Assembly: GCF_027942865.1 (NCBI RefSeq)
Contig: NC_134508.1
Span: 38,437,466-38,501,465, forward strand
From: Odontesthes bonariensis
Lineage: Eukaryota > Chordata > Actinopteri > Atheriniformes > Atherinopsidae
Reading direction: 5' to 3'
Length of the DNA: 64,000 bases
The translations under genes were made by a program, and so were the position numbers. The notes below the pieces were generated by a model that saw nothing but the letters and a program-made list of their open reading frames with translations, was not told the origin of the DNA and did not search any database. This document shows positions 10,682-21,900 of the stretch, one piece after another (position 1 is the stretch's first letter; each line of letters starts with the position of its first letter).

Positions 10682-13600
10682 GTGAAGACGAGGGAGATGA
10701 TGAAATGGATAATGGATAATGGAGATTGGAGTCATGTATGTGGTAGTGGTAGGGCAGGAAAAGAGAGAAGGACGAAGGAAGATAATATGAGGGGAACGCA
10801 AAGTAGTAAGCGAAGTCTCGAAGGAAATAGCTCAGACGAAAATAATATAGTGTGTAAGAAGGTTGTCAGGGAGGAAACCAAAATAATTATAAAATTCAGG
10901 AAAGAAGATGAGGGTATTCAACTAAGTCCAATAAATTTATCGAGGGAACTAAAAAAGAAGTTTGGTGAGTTGATTCTGGCTAAGATTCTAAGAGATGGAA
11001 ATCTGTTGATTATAGTGGGGAGTGAAGAGCAGAAAAACAAAGTGATGAATAGTCAGAACATTTGCAAAAAAATGGTGAATGAGATAAAGATATTGGGAGA
11101 AGGTAAAATAGCTAGAGGAGTAATTTATGGAATACCGGTGGATGAAGATCTTGAAAAGTTAAAACGTAGTATTAGTGGAAATGAGATAAGCAACATTAAA
11201 AGATTGATGAGAACAGTGGAAGGAAAGAGAGTGGAAAGCCTGTCAGTGATGGTAGAATTTCAAGGAGAAATTCTTCCAGAAAAGATAAGAGTTGGATGTA
11301 TGGTCTTTCCTGTTAGGCCATACAATTCTCCTCCAAGATGTTATAAATGTCAGAGATATGGACATGTAGCAGAAGCATGCAAGGGGAAACAAAGATGTCC
11401 AAAGTGTGGAGGGGAGCATGGATATGAAGAGTGTAAAAATGAAAAGGATATTTGCTGTAACTGTGGAGGGCAACACAGGGTGACTTATGGAGGATGTGAA
11501 GTTAGAAGAAAAGCAGTGGAAATAGAACAGGTTAAAGTTACTCAAAATATAAGCTATGCAGAAGCTGCAAAGAGAATGAAGAAGCCAAGACAGGTGTCAG
11601 GGGAAACTATTATAAATACAACATCAGAACAAAGACAGATGAGAGCTGAGAGGAATACAACAGCAGAACAAAGACAGATAAGAACAGATACAGGGTTGAC
11701 AGCTGAGAAGATTATGTTGTTCATTGCATATGTAATTAACTGTACAGAGCAAGTAAAATATAAAACAGAAAAAATCAAAATAATAGTGAAAGGAGCAGAG
11801 AAGTTCTTTGGGATAAAGGACATATCTTGGGAGCACATAAATAAAAAGTTGGGGGGAAGAAGGGAAGACAGGAGGACAGGAAGACAGAATATAATGTTCA
11901 TCCTGCAGTGGAATGCCAGGAGTTTAATTGCTAATGGACAGGAGTTTAAGGGATTTATTAAAGAATTTAAAAAAGAGTTGGATATTATATGTATTCAGGA
12001 AACTTGGCTTAAACCAAGTTTAGATTTTGTTATTAAAGGATATGAAAGTGTTAGAAGAGATAGAGAGGGAGGGTCTGGAGGAGGATGTATAATATTTATA
12101 AAAAATGGAGTTCAATTTAGAGTAGTAGCTAAAGGAAAAGAATTAGAATATATTATTATTGAAATTTGGACAATAAATGGGAACATTAAAATTATAAATT
12201 TTTATAATCCATGTAAAAAACTATCTTTAGAGGTAATGGAGGAATTTGGGAAGTATTTAGAGGGTAAAGTGATTTGGTGTGGGGACTTTAATGGTCATAA
12301 CTCATTATGGGGTAGTTATAATGATTATAATGGGGAAGTAATTGAAGAAATAATGGATGTTAAAAATTTGGTAGTATTAAATGATGGGAGTGGAACAAGA
12401 ATTAATTTTAGAAATAATACAGAGTCAGCCATTGATTTGACAATAGTGTCAAATTCTTTAGCAAGTAAAAGTTTATGGAAAGTACTTAATGAAACAACTA
12501 TAGGAAGTGATCATTACCCTATTATGATAGAAGTTAAAATGCATATAGAGAAATATTGTATAAATGAGATGAAAAAATGGTGTTTTAGATCTGCAAATTG
12601 GAAAATTTTTAGGAATAATAGTGAATTAAAAATACGAAAAGTGGATGTAAATAGTAGTATTGAGGATTTGAATTTTAATATATGTAATGCTATAGTAGAA
12701 GCGGCTCATCAAACTATAAGGATAAAAGGAGGGAAAAAGGAAAGGAAGTTGGTACCATGGTGGACAATGGAATGTACTGCAGCTATTAAGAAACGAAATA
12801 AAGCGTTTAAAGTATTAAAGAAAAATCATAACCCTCAGAATTTGAATGAATACAAAAAATTACAGGCGATGGTAAGAAGAACTGTTAAAAATGTAAAAAG
12901 AGATTATTGGAGGAGTTTTTGTAACTCAATAGGGAGGGAGACAGAAATATCTAAGGTATGGACAATGATTAAAAGAATGAAAGGAATTAAAAGAGTGACT
13001 GGATATCCAGTATTAAATAATGGAGAAATAGCAGCAGTGACAGATAAAGATAAGGCAGAGATGTTAGCAAAAGTGTTTGTTAAAATTCATAGTTCTGAAA
13101 ATATCAGTGTAGAAGGGAAAATAGGGAGAGAAAAAACAATTCTGGAAAATAAGGAGCTATTGGAAAAAATGGTAGAATCAGATGATGTATTGAATATGTC
13201 ATTTACAATAATGGAATTAAATAGGGCACTTAAAAAATGTAAGTTAACAGCACCAGGGAAAGATCAGATTTGTTATGTAATGGTAAGTAATTTAAGTGAA
13301 TTTTCTAAAAACATTTTATTGGAATTGTATAATCGAATTTGGGAGGAGGGAGAAATACCAAAAAGTTGGAAAGAAGCTGTGGTTATACCAATTAGAAAGC
13401 CAGGGAAAGATGAATCAAAACCAGAAAATTATAGACCAATAGCGTTAACATCCAATATATGTAAAATAATGGAGAGAATGATAAATGAAAGATTGATATA
13501 TTATATAGAAAGTAAAGGACTTATAACAGAGGTTCAAAGTGGATTTAGAAAAGGGAGGAGTACAATGGATCCAATAATAGGTTTAGAGCATGAAATTAGG

Positions 13601-13729
13601 AAGGCTCAAGTAAATAAAGAGAGTGTAGTAGCAGTATTTTTTGATATTGAAAGAGCGTATGATATGATGTGGAGGGAAGGGTTATTAGTTAAAATTAGAA
13701 GAATGGGTATAAGTGGTAACATGTTTTAA
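10682..13729 (+). CDS. LINE gag-like + endonuclease + RT N-terminal part (frameshifted at end)
   Basis: The open frame has 1015 codons. Around residues 219-275 there are three zinc knuckles (CYKCQRYGHVAEAC, CPKCGGEHGYEEC, CCNCGGQH) as in LINE ORF1 proteins. From residue ~405 an exo/endo/phosphatase endonuclease follows, with QWNARSL, IQETWL, GDFNGHNSLWGS and SDHYPI carrying its catalytic Asn, Glu, Asp and His positions. RT begins with NYRPIALTSNICKIMERM (~915) and motif A FFDIERAYD (~983). The frame ends after GNMF because of one extra T in TTTT around 13725; the RT resumes in the +2 frame. In most I-type elements ORF1 and ORF2 are separate; here the two modules lie in one uninterrupted frame. 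The start is uncertain: the first ATG is taken. Confidence 0.8.
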   Translation: MKTREMMKWIMDNGDWSHVCGSGRAGKERRTKEDNMRGTQSSKRSLEGNSSDENNIVCKKVVREETKIIIKFRKEDEGIQLSPINLSRELKKKFGELILAKILRDGNLLIIVGSEEQKNKVMNSQNICKKMVNEIKILGEGKIARGVIYGIPVDEDLEKLKRSISGNEISNIKRLMRTVEGKRVESLSVMVEFQGEILPEKIRVGCMVFPVRPYNSPPRCYKCQRYGHVAEACKGKQRCPKCGGEHGYEECKNEKDICCNCGGQHRVTYGGCEVRRKAVEIEQVKVTQNISYAEAAKRMKKPRQVSGETIINTTSEQRQMRAERNTTAEQRQIRTDTGLTAEKIMLFIAYVINCTEQVKYKTEKIKIIVKGAEKFFGIKDISWEHINKKLGGRREDRRTGRQNIMFILQWNARSLIANGQEFKGFIKEFKKELDIICIQETWLKPSLDFVIKGYESVRRDREGGSGGGCIIFIKNGVQFRVVAKGKELEYIIIEIWTINGNIKIINFYNPCKKLSLEVMEEFGKYLEGKVIWCGDFNGHNSLWGSYNDYNGEVIEEIMDVKNLVVLNDGSGTRINFRNNTESAIDLTIVSNSLASKSLWKVLNETTIGSDHYPIMIEVKMHIEKYCINEMKKWCFRSANWKIFRNNSELKIRKVDVNSSIEDLNFNICNAIVEAAHQTIRIKGGKKERKLVPWWTMECTAAIKKRNKAFKVLKKNHNPQNLNEYKKLQAMVRRTVKNVKRDYWRSFCNSIGRETEISKVWTMIKRMKGIKRVTGYPVLNNGEIAAVTDKDKAEMLAKVFVKIHSSENISVEGKIGREKTILENKELLEKMVESDDVLNMSFTIMELNRALKKCKLTAPGKDQICYVMVSNLSEFSKNILLELYNRIWEEGEIPKSWKEAVVIPIRKPGKDESKPENYRPIALTSNICKIMERMINERLIYYIESKGLITEVQSGFRKGRSTMDPIIGLEHEIRKAQVNKESVVAVFFDIERAYDMMWREGLLVKIRRMGISGNMF

Positions 13730-15626
13730 ATGGATTAAAACATTTTTAGAAGAAAGAAAAATACAAGTGAGAATAGGGAAGGAATATTCTGAAAAATTTA
13801 ATATAGAAAATGGGACACCACAAGGAAGCATAGTATGTCCAGTATTATTTTCTGTGATAGTAAATGATATGTTTAAGGAATCAGAAGGAGGAATGGGTTG
13901 TTCACTGTTTGCTGATGATGGAGCAGTGTGGAAAAGAGGAAGGAATTTAAAATTTATTGTAAAGAAGCTACAGGAAGCAATTTCAATGGTGGAAAAGTGG
14001 TCATATAAATGGGGATTTAGGTTTTCTGTGGAAAAAACTAAAATAATGTTTTTTACAAGGAAAAGAGTGGATGGAGAAATTAAGTTGAAAATATATGGTC
14101 AGGAATTGGAAAGAGTTAAGCAATTTAAATTTCTTGGGTTATGGTTGGATGAAAGAATGACTTGGGGTGTACACATTAAGAAAATAATAGATAAATGTAG
14201 GAAGGTTTTGAATATAATGAGATGTTTAGTTGGTACTGAGTGGGGGGCTGATAGAAGGTCATTGAAAGCTATTTATACAGGTTTAATTAGGTCAGTATTG
14301 GATTATGGGAGTATAGTGTATAATTCAGCTGCAGATACAAATCTAAAAAAGTTAAATACTATACAATATCAGGCTTTAAGAATATGTACAGGGGCCTTTA
14401 AAACATCTCCTATAGCAGCAATACAGGTGGAAATGGGTGAAATGCCTCTAAAAATGAGAAGGGAACAATTATCCTTAAACTACTGGTCAAAATTACAAGG
14501 TCAGAAAAAAGATAATCCAACAGTAAAAGTGTTAGAAACAGGGTGGGAAAAAGGAAAAATTAAAAGTTATGGAACAATAGTAAATGCTAAAAGTAGGGAA
14601 AAATATTTAGATAAAATAGATATAAGTCAAACGATTCCATTACATACAGTTCCACCATGGATAATACCTGAAGCAAAAGTAGATTTATCATTATTAGAAA
14701 AGAAGAATAGAAATAATTTTAGTTTGAATAAATATATTGTACAGGAACATATAAATCAATATTATAATTATGTACATATATATACTGATGCATCAAAAAC
14801 TTTAGATGATAGGATAGGGATAGGTATGATTGTACCGCAATTTAAAATTAAAGTGGGGAAAAGGGTAAGTGATGGAGTATCAGTATATACTGGAGAAATG
14901 ATTGCGGTACTTTTAGCAGTTCAATGGATAGAAGAGGTTAAACCATTAAAGTCAATTATATGTTCAGATTCAAGTTCTTCATTAGTTAGTATTCAAAATA
15001 GTAAGTCAGAAAGTAGACCAGATGTATTAATAGAAATAGAACAAACACTATATAGAATTAGTATGATGGGACTTATAGTTCATTTTATATGGGTACCAGC
15101 GCATTATGGAGTTGAGGGAAATGAAATGGCAGATAGAATGGCAAAACAGAGTGTAAAAAGAGTAATGATTGATATTAATGTAAGAATGAGTGTAAAAGAG
15201 GTAAAGGGTATTATAAAACAAAAAATGGAAGAGAGATGGCAAAAGTTATGGGAGGAAGAAAGAAAAGGACGTTGGTTGTTTAAAATACAAAGGAAAATAG
15301 GGAAAATGAGAAGAACAGAAAGAAGTAGGAGAGAGGAGATCATTATAACAAGACTTAGAATTGGACATAATGGATTAAATAAAAACTTATATATGATAGG
15401 AAAACATAAATCAGGGAAATGTGAGTGTGGGGAAGATGAGACAATAGAACATGTTATGATATATTTTAGGAATTATCAGGTTCAGAGAAATAATTTAATT
15501 AGAAAGCTTAGTAGGATGAAAATGAAATTAGATATAGTAGATTTATTGCAAAAAGAATCAGGAAACAGATGTTATCAGGAAATGTTTTATTATTTAAAAC
15601 GGTGTAGGTTATATAATAGAATATAG
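13713..15626 (+). CDS. LINE RT C-terminal part + RNase H (continuation after frameshift)
   Basis: The frame picks up the RT one base out of phase with the upstream frame. It has [15 protein letters not shown] near residue 33 and the RT active site FADD near residue 65. It then has an RNase H fold: YTDAS (~357), [12 protein letters not shown] (~394), SDSSSS (~417) and [15 protein letters not shown] (~463), so the acidic catalytic residues are visible. A terminal [11 protein letters not shown] motif matches the Cys/His element near the C-terminus of I-clade proteins, although the last Cys appears replaced. The apparent ATG at 13713 is fortuitous. Apart from the shift the sequence is open, which suggests a recently active copy. 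Confidence 0.8.
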   Translation: MVTCFKWIKTFLEERKIQVRIGKEYSEKFNIENGTPQGSIVCPVLFSVIVNDMFKESEGGMGCSLFADDGAVWKRGRNLKFIVKKLQEAISMVEKWSYKWGFRFSVEKTKIMFFTRKRVDGEIKLKIYGQELERVKQFKFLGLWLDERMTWGVHIKKIIDKCRKVLNIMRCLVGTEWGADRRSLKAIYTGLIRSVLDYGSIVYNSAADTNLKKLNTIQYQALRICTGAFKTSPIAAIQVEMGEMPLKMRREQLSLNYWSKLQGQKKDNPTVKVLETGWEKGKIKSYGTIVNAKSREKYLDKIDISQTIPLHTVPPWIIPEAKVDLSLLEKKNRNNFSLNKYIVQEHINQYYNYVHIYTDASKTLDDRIGIGMIVPQFKIKVGKRVSDGVSVYTGEMIAVLLAVQWIEEVKPLKSIICSDSSSSLVSIQNSKSESRPDVLIEIEQTLYRISMMGLIVHFIWVPAHYGVEGNEMADRMAKQSVKRVMIDINVRMSVKEVKGIIKQKMEERWQKLWEEERKGRWLFKIQRKIGKMRRTERSRREEIIITRLRIGHNGLNKNLYMIGKHKSGKCECGEDETIEHVMIYFRNYQVQRNNLIRKLSRMKMKLDIVDLLQKESGNRCYQEMFYYLKRCRLYNRI

Positions 15627-15725
15627 TATAGATAAAGTATATAAATGAGGGTATATGAGTAGGGAGTATGTAAAAGTGTAGGCATAAATAGATATATGGG
15701 TGTATAGATGAGTGTTGACGTATAG

Positions 15726-15728
<3 letters not shown>

Positions 15729-15788
<60 letters not shown>

Positions 15789-15914
15789 TGTGTGAATATA
15801 TGTGTGTATGTATGTATGTATATATATGTATATATATGTGTCTATATGTGTGTATGTATGTATGTATGTATATATATATGTATATATATGTGTGTATGTA
15901 TGTATATGTGTGTG

Positions 15915-15960
<46 letters not shown>
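15729..15960. repeat. TA/TG-rich microsatellite in LINE 3' UTR
   Basis: A pure (TA)n run at about 15729-15786 is followed by mixed TATG/TGTG/GTAT repeats and a second (TA)n near 15929-15960. It lies between the LINE stop codon and its conserved 3' end. Confidence 0.95.
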
Positions 15961-15963
<3 letters not shown>

Positions 15964-16081
15964 AAATAGATAAATGTCATGTGATCCACACTCCATATCA
16001 GTAGGTGGCGGTAATGCTATAATGCTACTAAAAGTTGTTTGCCAACCGCCAATATAAAATCCGAAAGAGAGAGAGAGAGAG

Positions 16082-16907
16082 ACCAGAGAGTCTCTATTAT
16101 GAGGAGAGGGAAAACTGGCGGCTATTTCCGGGTGGTACTGCACTCTAGGGGCGCCAACGAAGCAGTGCAGAGCACGCCGAACTCAATGGTGGTACTATGA
16201 AATCCACATTAGATCCAGCCATTGCTTTCGATAGAATTTTTTATATTTTTTTATTTTCATTTTCCTAAAGGAAGGATAAATTATCCTTTCAAACGGCACT
16301 TGGTTTGATTTTTTAGACTCGCTAGATCTTTTTAAAATACACATTTATTGTCAGTATTGCCTCACGAGTGACGTCAGGCATGTGGCATCACTTTACGGCA
16401 TGGTCAGTCCTAGCGCTGAGCTAGCAGAGAGGTGTTAGCTCAAATAGTTACAGATTTCAGCACATCCCTTTTACATACTCTCTGACTAGCCTCTGGTTTA
16501 GCTTTGGTTGTTGTTAGCAGCACCAGGTTAGCACTCTGGCACAGTGGACGAGTGCCGTAAAGCAGCCGGTCGTAATCTGCCGTGCGTTCATCAGATTCCG
16601 TTAGCAAAATGCTAGCGGAGACTGACTCGCAAATGCCAGACCTGTAAGAAAACAGAAAGATATAACTCCCAGGTTATTGTACTTTTGATATAAATCTACA
16701 TCCCGCTGTCAGAAATCACAGTAATATTTTCAGGTTTCAGTCGCTAGTGGGGACATTTTTTGAGTTATTAGCGCCAGCCCTATGGAAAATGGTCATTCTG
16801 CACTCGCTCGCCAGCGCCCCCAGAGAAAATCAACTGAACTGCAGCCAAATTTTTTATAATGGGCCGAATAGGCAGTGGAACGGCTGTCTGTAAAAGGGCT
16901 GTGGAGA
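16082..16907. other. Unassigned segment between LINE tail and right 12-bp repeat
   Basis: No gene is recognised. Near the left end there is GCACTCTAGGGGCGCCAACG with GCAGTGCAGAG, and near the right end (about 16790-16830) an inverted, diverged counterpart on the minus strand (TCTGGGGGCGCTGGCGAG with GAGTGCAGAATG). This could be an unclassified DNA element with imperfect inverted ends, or sequence carried along with the LINE. Confidence 0.4.
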
Positions 16908-17100
16908 GACTTCTTGGAGAAAACTCGTTTCATGTTTTCCTATCCGTTTCTCTCGTTTGTGATCTGTTTTAATTGCACAACCGTGTCCAAAATCTATCCA
17001 TTGCAAACTTATTTTGGAGTATCTAAGATCTCTCAGACCAAAACAACTTGTTATAACAATACGTTTGCTAGTTTTGAAGTTTCATCGAGACCAGCTAACA

Positions 17101-18886
17101 ATGTTTGGACGGTGGAGCTGGGTGTTCTGGGTTGGTTTCGTCTTTCTCCTGAACAAGACTGGGACAACTTTTGCACATGAACAAGGTAAAAACGTGAATA
17201 CACAAGCTCAGTCTGTAAATGACTTGACTATTAAACACTTAATTTAGTTGTAGCTGTTAGCTTAGTTAGTTGTTAGCTACAAATAAAGTAAGGAACGTAG
17301 CTAATGTTGGCTCATAACAATGCTAGCTCATAACAATTACAGCTAATACATCTGCCATAAGTCCCCACATTTCAATCATGGTTTTGAGATAAGATGGTTA
17401 CAGTTGCTGCCGGATTTGCGGTGTCTGTGGCGTCTCTGCTCTCATCACTTTCAATCAGGTAAAAATCATAATCACTTTAAGTTAGCTGGCAAATCTTTAG
17501 TTCTACGCACAGCTATGGGGATGTAGTCTAATGTTTTATACACTAACTTGTGGGCTTGTGTTTCTTTGGTTAAGCCACTTGTAGATCCACCCTAGCCACA
17601 ATCTTTTTTCATTTTTTTTTTTCGTGTTTTGTGTAAAGCTGTCTTGTTCAAGATGGTACATCAATCAGTGATTGAAATGAGGAAGTACTGTACATCCAAG
17701 TTGTGTTGCCATTAAGGCAAAATGTTTAAAGGACTTTTAATTTGACAGGCTGTAGATCGGTTCCGGTAGTTTGAGGCCATTTCCTGTAGATCGGAAAGTA
17801 AACAATCTGGATGTATGCACGTGAAATCCATCTGCTGCCAGCACTAGAGGCAATGTCGTGAGTACAAATTCATGATTAGGTTAATAAGTTAATGTTAAAA
17901 TACTATTTAAAAAGGAAAGACTACACTTAGTTACAACGTTCATTTACATATATTTACATGTATATTTCATGACAAGATTTTTGCTAAAACAGTTGAACTT
18001 TATTCTTTTGTTACAGTTTTCACTCTGTCATGTAAGATGATGTTGGAAGCCATAGTAAACAGCAAGAAAATGCTCATTACGACTCGACGTCTTTTTGCAT
18101 CAGAGTTAGTTGGTTGTATAGCTACAGTTGCTACACTGCAGTGAGGACAACACACAAGTACAAGTTTCATATGTGGGGCATATTTAAATGTAGAATTGGC
18201 TGCAGGTCAATTAAAAATGGACCACAGGCTACAATATACTACCATGCTAATTTTGTATTAATGATTTGATGGATGCCGATTTATGAACAAATTTTCTTGA
18301 AGGACGGATGAAAATTTCAAGATTTATTTGCCAGTGTCATGGATTTCACAGATGTGAGAACCTGCCCCCCTCCTTAATACAAGGGGAACAGTATCTGATG
18401 GTTCCACCGGGATGGGTTTCCCCTGCTATAACACAGAGTTCACGCCATCATCACCTTAGGTCAGTGTTTCTTAATTGCGGTCCTCGGGACCCACTGCCCT
18501 GCATGTTTTCGATGTTTCCCTCCTCCAGCACACCTGATTCAAATGAATGGCTCCTGATCAGGACACTGCATAGCTTCAAATGATCAACTAGTCATCAAGC
18601 TCTGCAGTGGCCTGATCAGGGGTGCTGGAGGAGGGAAACATCGAAAACATGCAGGGCAGTAGGTCCCGAGGACCGCAATTGAGAAACACTGCCTGACACT
18701 ACCCCATCCTGACTGAAAGCGAGCGAGCGAAACTGACGCGATACGACGACAAAATTTCGCGAGGGTGTCCTGATATGCACGATTTTGTCGGGAGTGATTC
18801 TATTGGTTCAGAATCCAAACCAATCAAAGCATCGATAAGAAGAAATAAACGCCGCTGCAAATTGTCGTCCAGATAGAGACAGTGCA

Positions 18887-18921
<35 letters not shown>

Positions 18922-21900
18922 GGGTCGGCGTCATCGCTGAATGGAGCGAGATCGCTCGTGGCATGTCAGGACAGGCTGATTGAAAAGTACGCATTCTAAT
19001 CCCTTTTTATCAATCGCTCGCTTGCTCGCTCGCGTTCAGTCAGGATGATGTGTTTGGTTGGTCATCACGTGAAAATGTAAAACCTTTGAGATTGTTTTGA
19101 AGCCAGTTCAGTCATGTTGGAATAATGTAATGACACAGTGTAAAATCCACAATGTGATATTTGCTCAAGCTGCTTGGTTTCAGTTGTCTTGGATGTAAAA
19201 AAAAAATCTTCTCATGGCCCCATCCTGAAATAATAAAATAATGAACACAACCCCACTTAAAAGATATGGAATATCCCTTTAACACACTGACCCTCTCACT
19301 AAAGATGTTGTCAAAAACTAAACCAAAAAAACTCAGAACTCAAAACAAAAAGATTCATGTATGTGAATAATGACTAAACTGTAAACTAACCTGCTTTTAA
19401 ACCAGAAGGTGAGGTGACATGTACTTGTTTTAATGCATATTTATACCTGCTCATTAAAATACTGTGTCATATTTGTCTTTAAGGGCCTGGTGTGATACAA
19501 CTGGTTGCATTAGAAGGAAGTGATGTCATCTTACCGTGTTCTCTCAACACCAAGGAGAGCATGGTGGAGAAGGTCTTTGACTGGAAGATGGACGGACACA
19601 AGGAGGTCTTCTATTACGATGCTGGTATTCATTACAACAACGGATTTTCAGGTCAAGATGAGCAGTTCAAAGGAAGAGTCGTTCATTTTCCAGAACAGCT
19701 GAAGTTTGGGAATGCCTCCATAATGATCAAAAACACAAAGAAGGGGGACGGAGGAGACTACAATTGTATTTTCCCTCGTCTTCCATCAGGAGAACAAAGA
19801 TTCAGAATCCAACTTGATGTTGTTGGTGAGTACATTGTTTCTGAAGTCATTTTGGATAGAATGATCTTGGAAAAAAGCACTGAACACTGCTTCTCAGAGC
19901 CCTCATTGATCAGTGATCGTTAACAAGTAAAATACATTTGGGAACAATTCCTTCAGTGGGAATCCGTCCAAGTTTGACTTGACATTGTGGAACTGATATA
20001 ATTCCTGTTAAAATCAAAGTTAAATAAAGCAGTTTTAAGCAGAATATTTTGACATGATGAAGTTTTTAGGTTATAATAACAGAGGGTGGGGGTTGCCACG
20101 CAGTCAGAAATCATTTTTATCTCCACCTGCCTCAGACGTGTTCATATTCTGCGTCTGCATCATTCAGCTGGATCTCGTGTTGTCAAACCGTAGCGTGTTT
20201 CTCAAAGTTTTTGTTGTTGTAGCTTCCTGACCTGTAAATAGTGCAGTGAGGGTCACGAGTCACCGTCATTCAGGAATTCAACCAGTTAGTGGAAACATTA
20301 GTCAGATCCTCTCATTCTCAAGAGGAGGCTTCCCCCGAGCGAAAGTGCTACCCAAGATAAAGAAATTATTATTCCATGTTCACTTTAAACGCAAGCTTCT
20401 GTGGGTCGAGATCTAGTCGAGCTTTTCATCTAGTGATGGATAGTTATTACTGTTATTTGTAATTATCTTCATTAGTAAATGAGGTTGTAATCAAGCTAGC
20501 TCAACTCATCTATATTAAAATGATAAAGTGTATCCCAAAGTGCTTTACAGAACTAAATGTAAAGTTGACAGGACACAAGTGTGAAAAATAAAACAACATA
20601 ACGAAGATAGAATTAAAACATCAACACTTAGAAAACAAAGTGTTGATCACTGAGACACTATTTTGACATTAATCTCGGACTCATTGAATTGGGACTCATG
20701 AATTCAGCTCTTTGAATGTGAACTTTGTGTTATGTTACTGAAGTGGAGTGTTTAACTGTGGAGCAGCAGGTGAATCCTTTTAATAACCTCTGACCACTTT
20801 GGTCATTTCACCGTTTGAAGGAATCAAACGTTTTTGCGAACCAATATTATCGAAACATCCACTAAACCATCAAATATTTTAGCTGCTTCGTCCACACTGT
20901 GAATAGTTCAGTATAAAATGTGAAATCCTGGATATTTACATTGAAGTTTCCAGCAAATGAACTCTGATACATTACACACAGCAGGGTATGTTTTAGCCTG
21001 GTTTGGTTCAGTGGTGCAGAATCTTTCTTTTACTTTGGGCTAATTGATCAATTCCATTCATCAAACTAATGTTTTACTGTTGGTCTGTTCAGCTTTTATT
21101 GACTTCCTTAAAGAGAACATGATACTGAACATATTTTTACTCTTTTATTCTTCACTTTAACTTATAATAAACAAGTAAAAATAACAATGAAATGAGAATC
21201 TGGACAAAGTGTGACAGCAAAGCAACATTTAACTTATGTAATCAACATAAATAAAGTATGTTGCTTTGTTACTTATGTACATATCCAGCAGTGTTTAGGA
21301 ATGGTGACCTCACTGACCAGATGTCGGGTAAATGTTACTACAGTAATGTATCTGATTGAAACAGGAGGCTCTGCACAGTTCTTGCTATTTATTTTGGTCA
21401 TTTGTATAACTTTAACTATTTAAACCCTTATTTCCTTGAACACTTTCTCTTAACATGACCACATGTCAGGTGCAGACTGTTCTTACTCTCTGCTCTGCAG
21501 ATCAGTCTCTAATGATCAAAGTTATTGTTGATTGATTTTTTTTTTTTTTTTTTTTGTTTGATGAATGAAACTGCACTGAACATTTCAGCACTGTTTCTGT
21601 CACATATAGTTTGTTATTTCACTGATCCCAAAATTCCTCAAAGGAGGTTAAACTGTTAAATGTCAAGTGGAAAGAGTAGAAAAGGTGTAACTTTGCCCCT
21701 TCTCTCTTCATTATGTTGTTTCTCATGTCGACAGTTGCTTGAAGCATTGTGATGTTTTCACAGATCCACCTCCAAAGGTTTCTGTTGGGATACTTAAAAC
21801 CACAGAGGACGGGGTGCGGCTAAAGTGTGACGTCGCAGGTGCTTCTTCAGAACCTGCCGTAGAGTGGCAGGACAGCGATGGAAACATTCTTCCTGCTGAG

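Larger units (their letters stand above)
10600..16081 (+). mobile_element. Near-full-length I/Nimb-type LINE with RNase H
   Basis: One continuous plus-strand non-LTR retrotransposon. It has a short GC-richer 5' leader, a gag-like zinc-knuckle region, an AP-type endonuclease, a reverse transcriptase, an RNase H domain, a C-terminal Cys/His motif, and a 3' end with the AGGTGGCGGTAATGC / CCAACCGCCAATATAAAA motifs and a (GA)n tail. RNase H downstream of RT places it in the I superclade; Nimb is the clade I would expect in fish. One single-base frameshift in the RT is the only obvious lesion. Strong A/G bias of the coding strand is typical of such elements. Confidence 0.85.
9277..16907. mobile_element. 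7.6-kb composite insertion at the A/B junction
   Basis: The 12-mer GACTTCTTGGAG occurs at 9265-9276 and again at 16908-16919. In block 2 the corresponding junction (about 41925-41937) has it once and runs straight from arm-C sequence into the D promoter region. The intervening 7631 bp are therefore either an insertion with a target-site duplication in block 1 or a deletion between short direct repeats in block 2. Inside are a TIR-framed SAP fragment (9329-10599), an I/Nimb-type LINE (10600 to about 16081) and an unassigned 0.8-kb segment. A LINE insertion (TSD of 12 bp, 5' end near 9277) later split by the TIR element would explain much of it, but the 0.8 kb between the LINE tail and the right repeat would then need a separate origin. 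Confidence 0.7.

Noticed and set aside
15508-16143. Minus-strand 211-codon frame rich in Tyr/Ile/Thr/His
   Set aside because: It is a translation of the TA/TG microsatellite and the LINE 3' UTR; no domain, no codon structure.
21211-21423. 70-codon frame repeated in A, B, C and D
   Set aside because: It lies in intron 2 of B and D and shares no motif with a known protein; kept open only by recent duplication.
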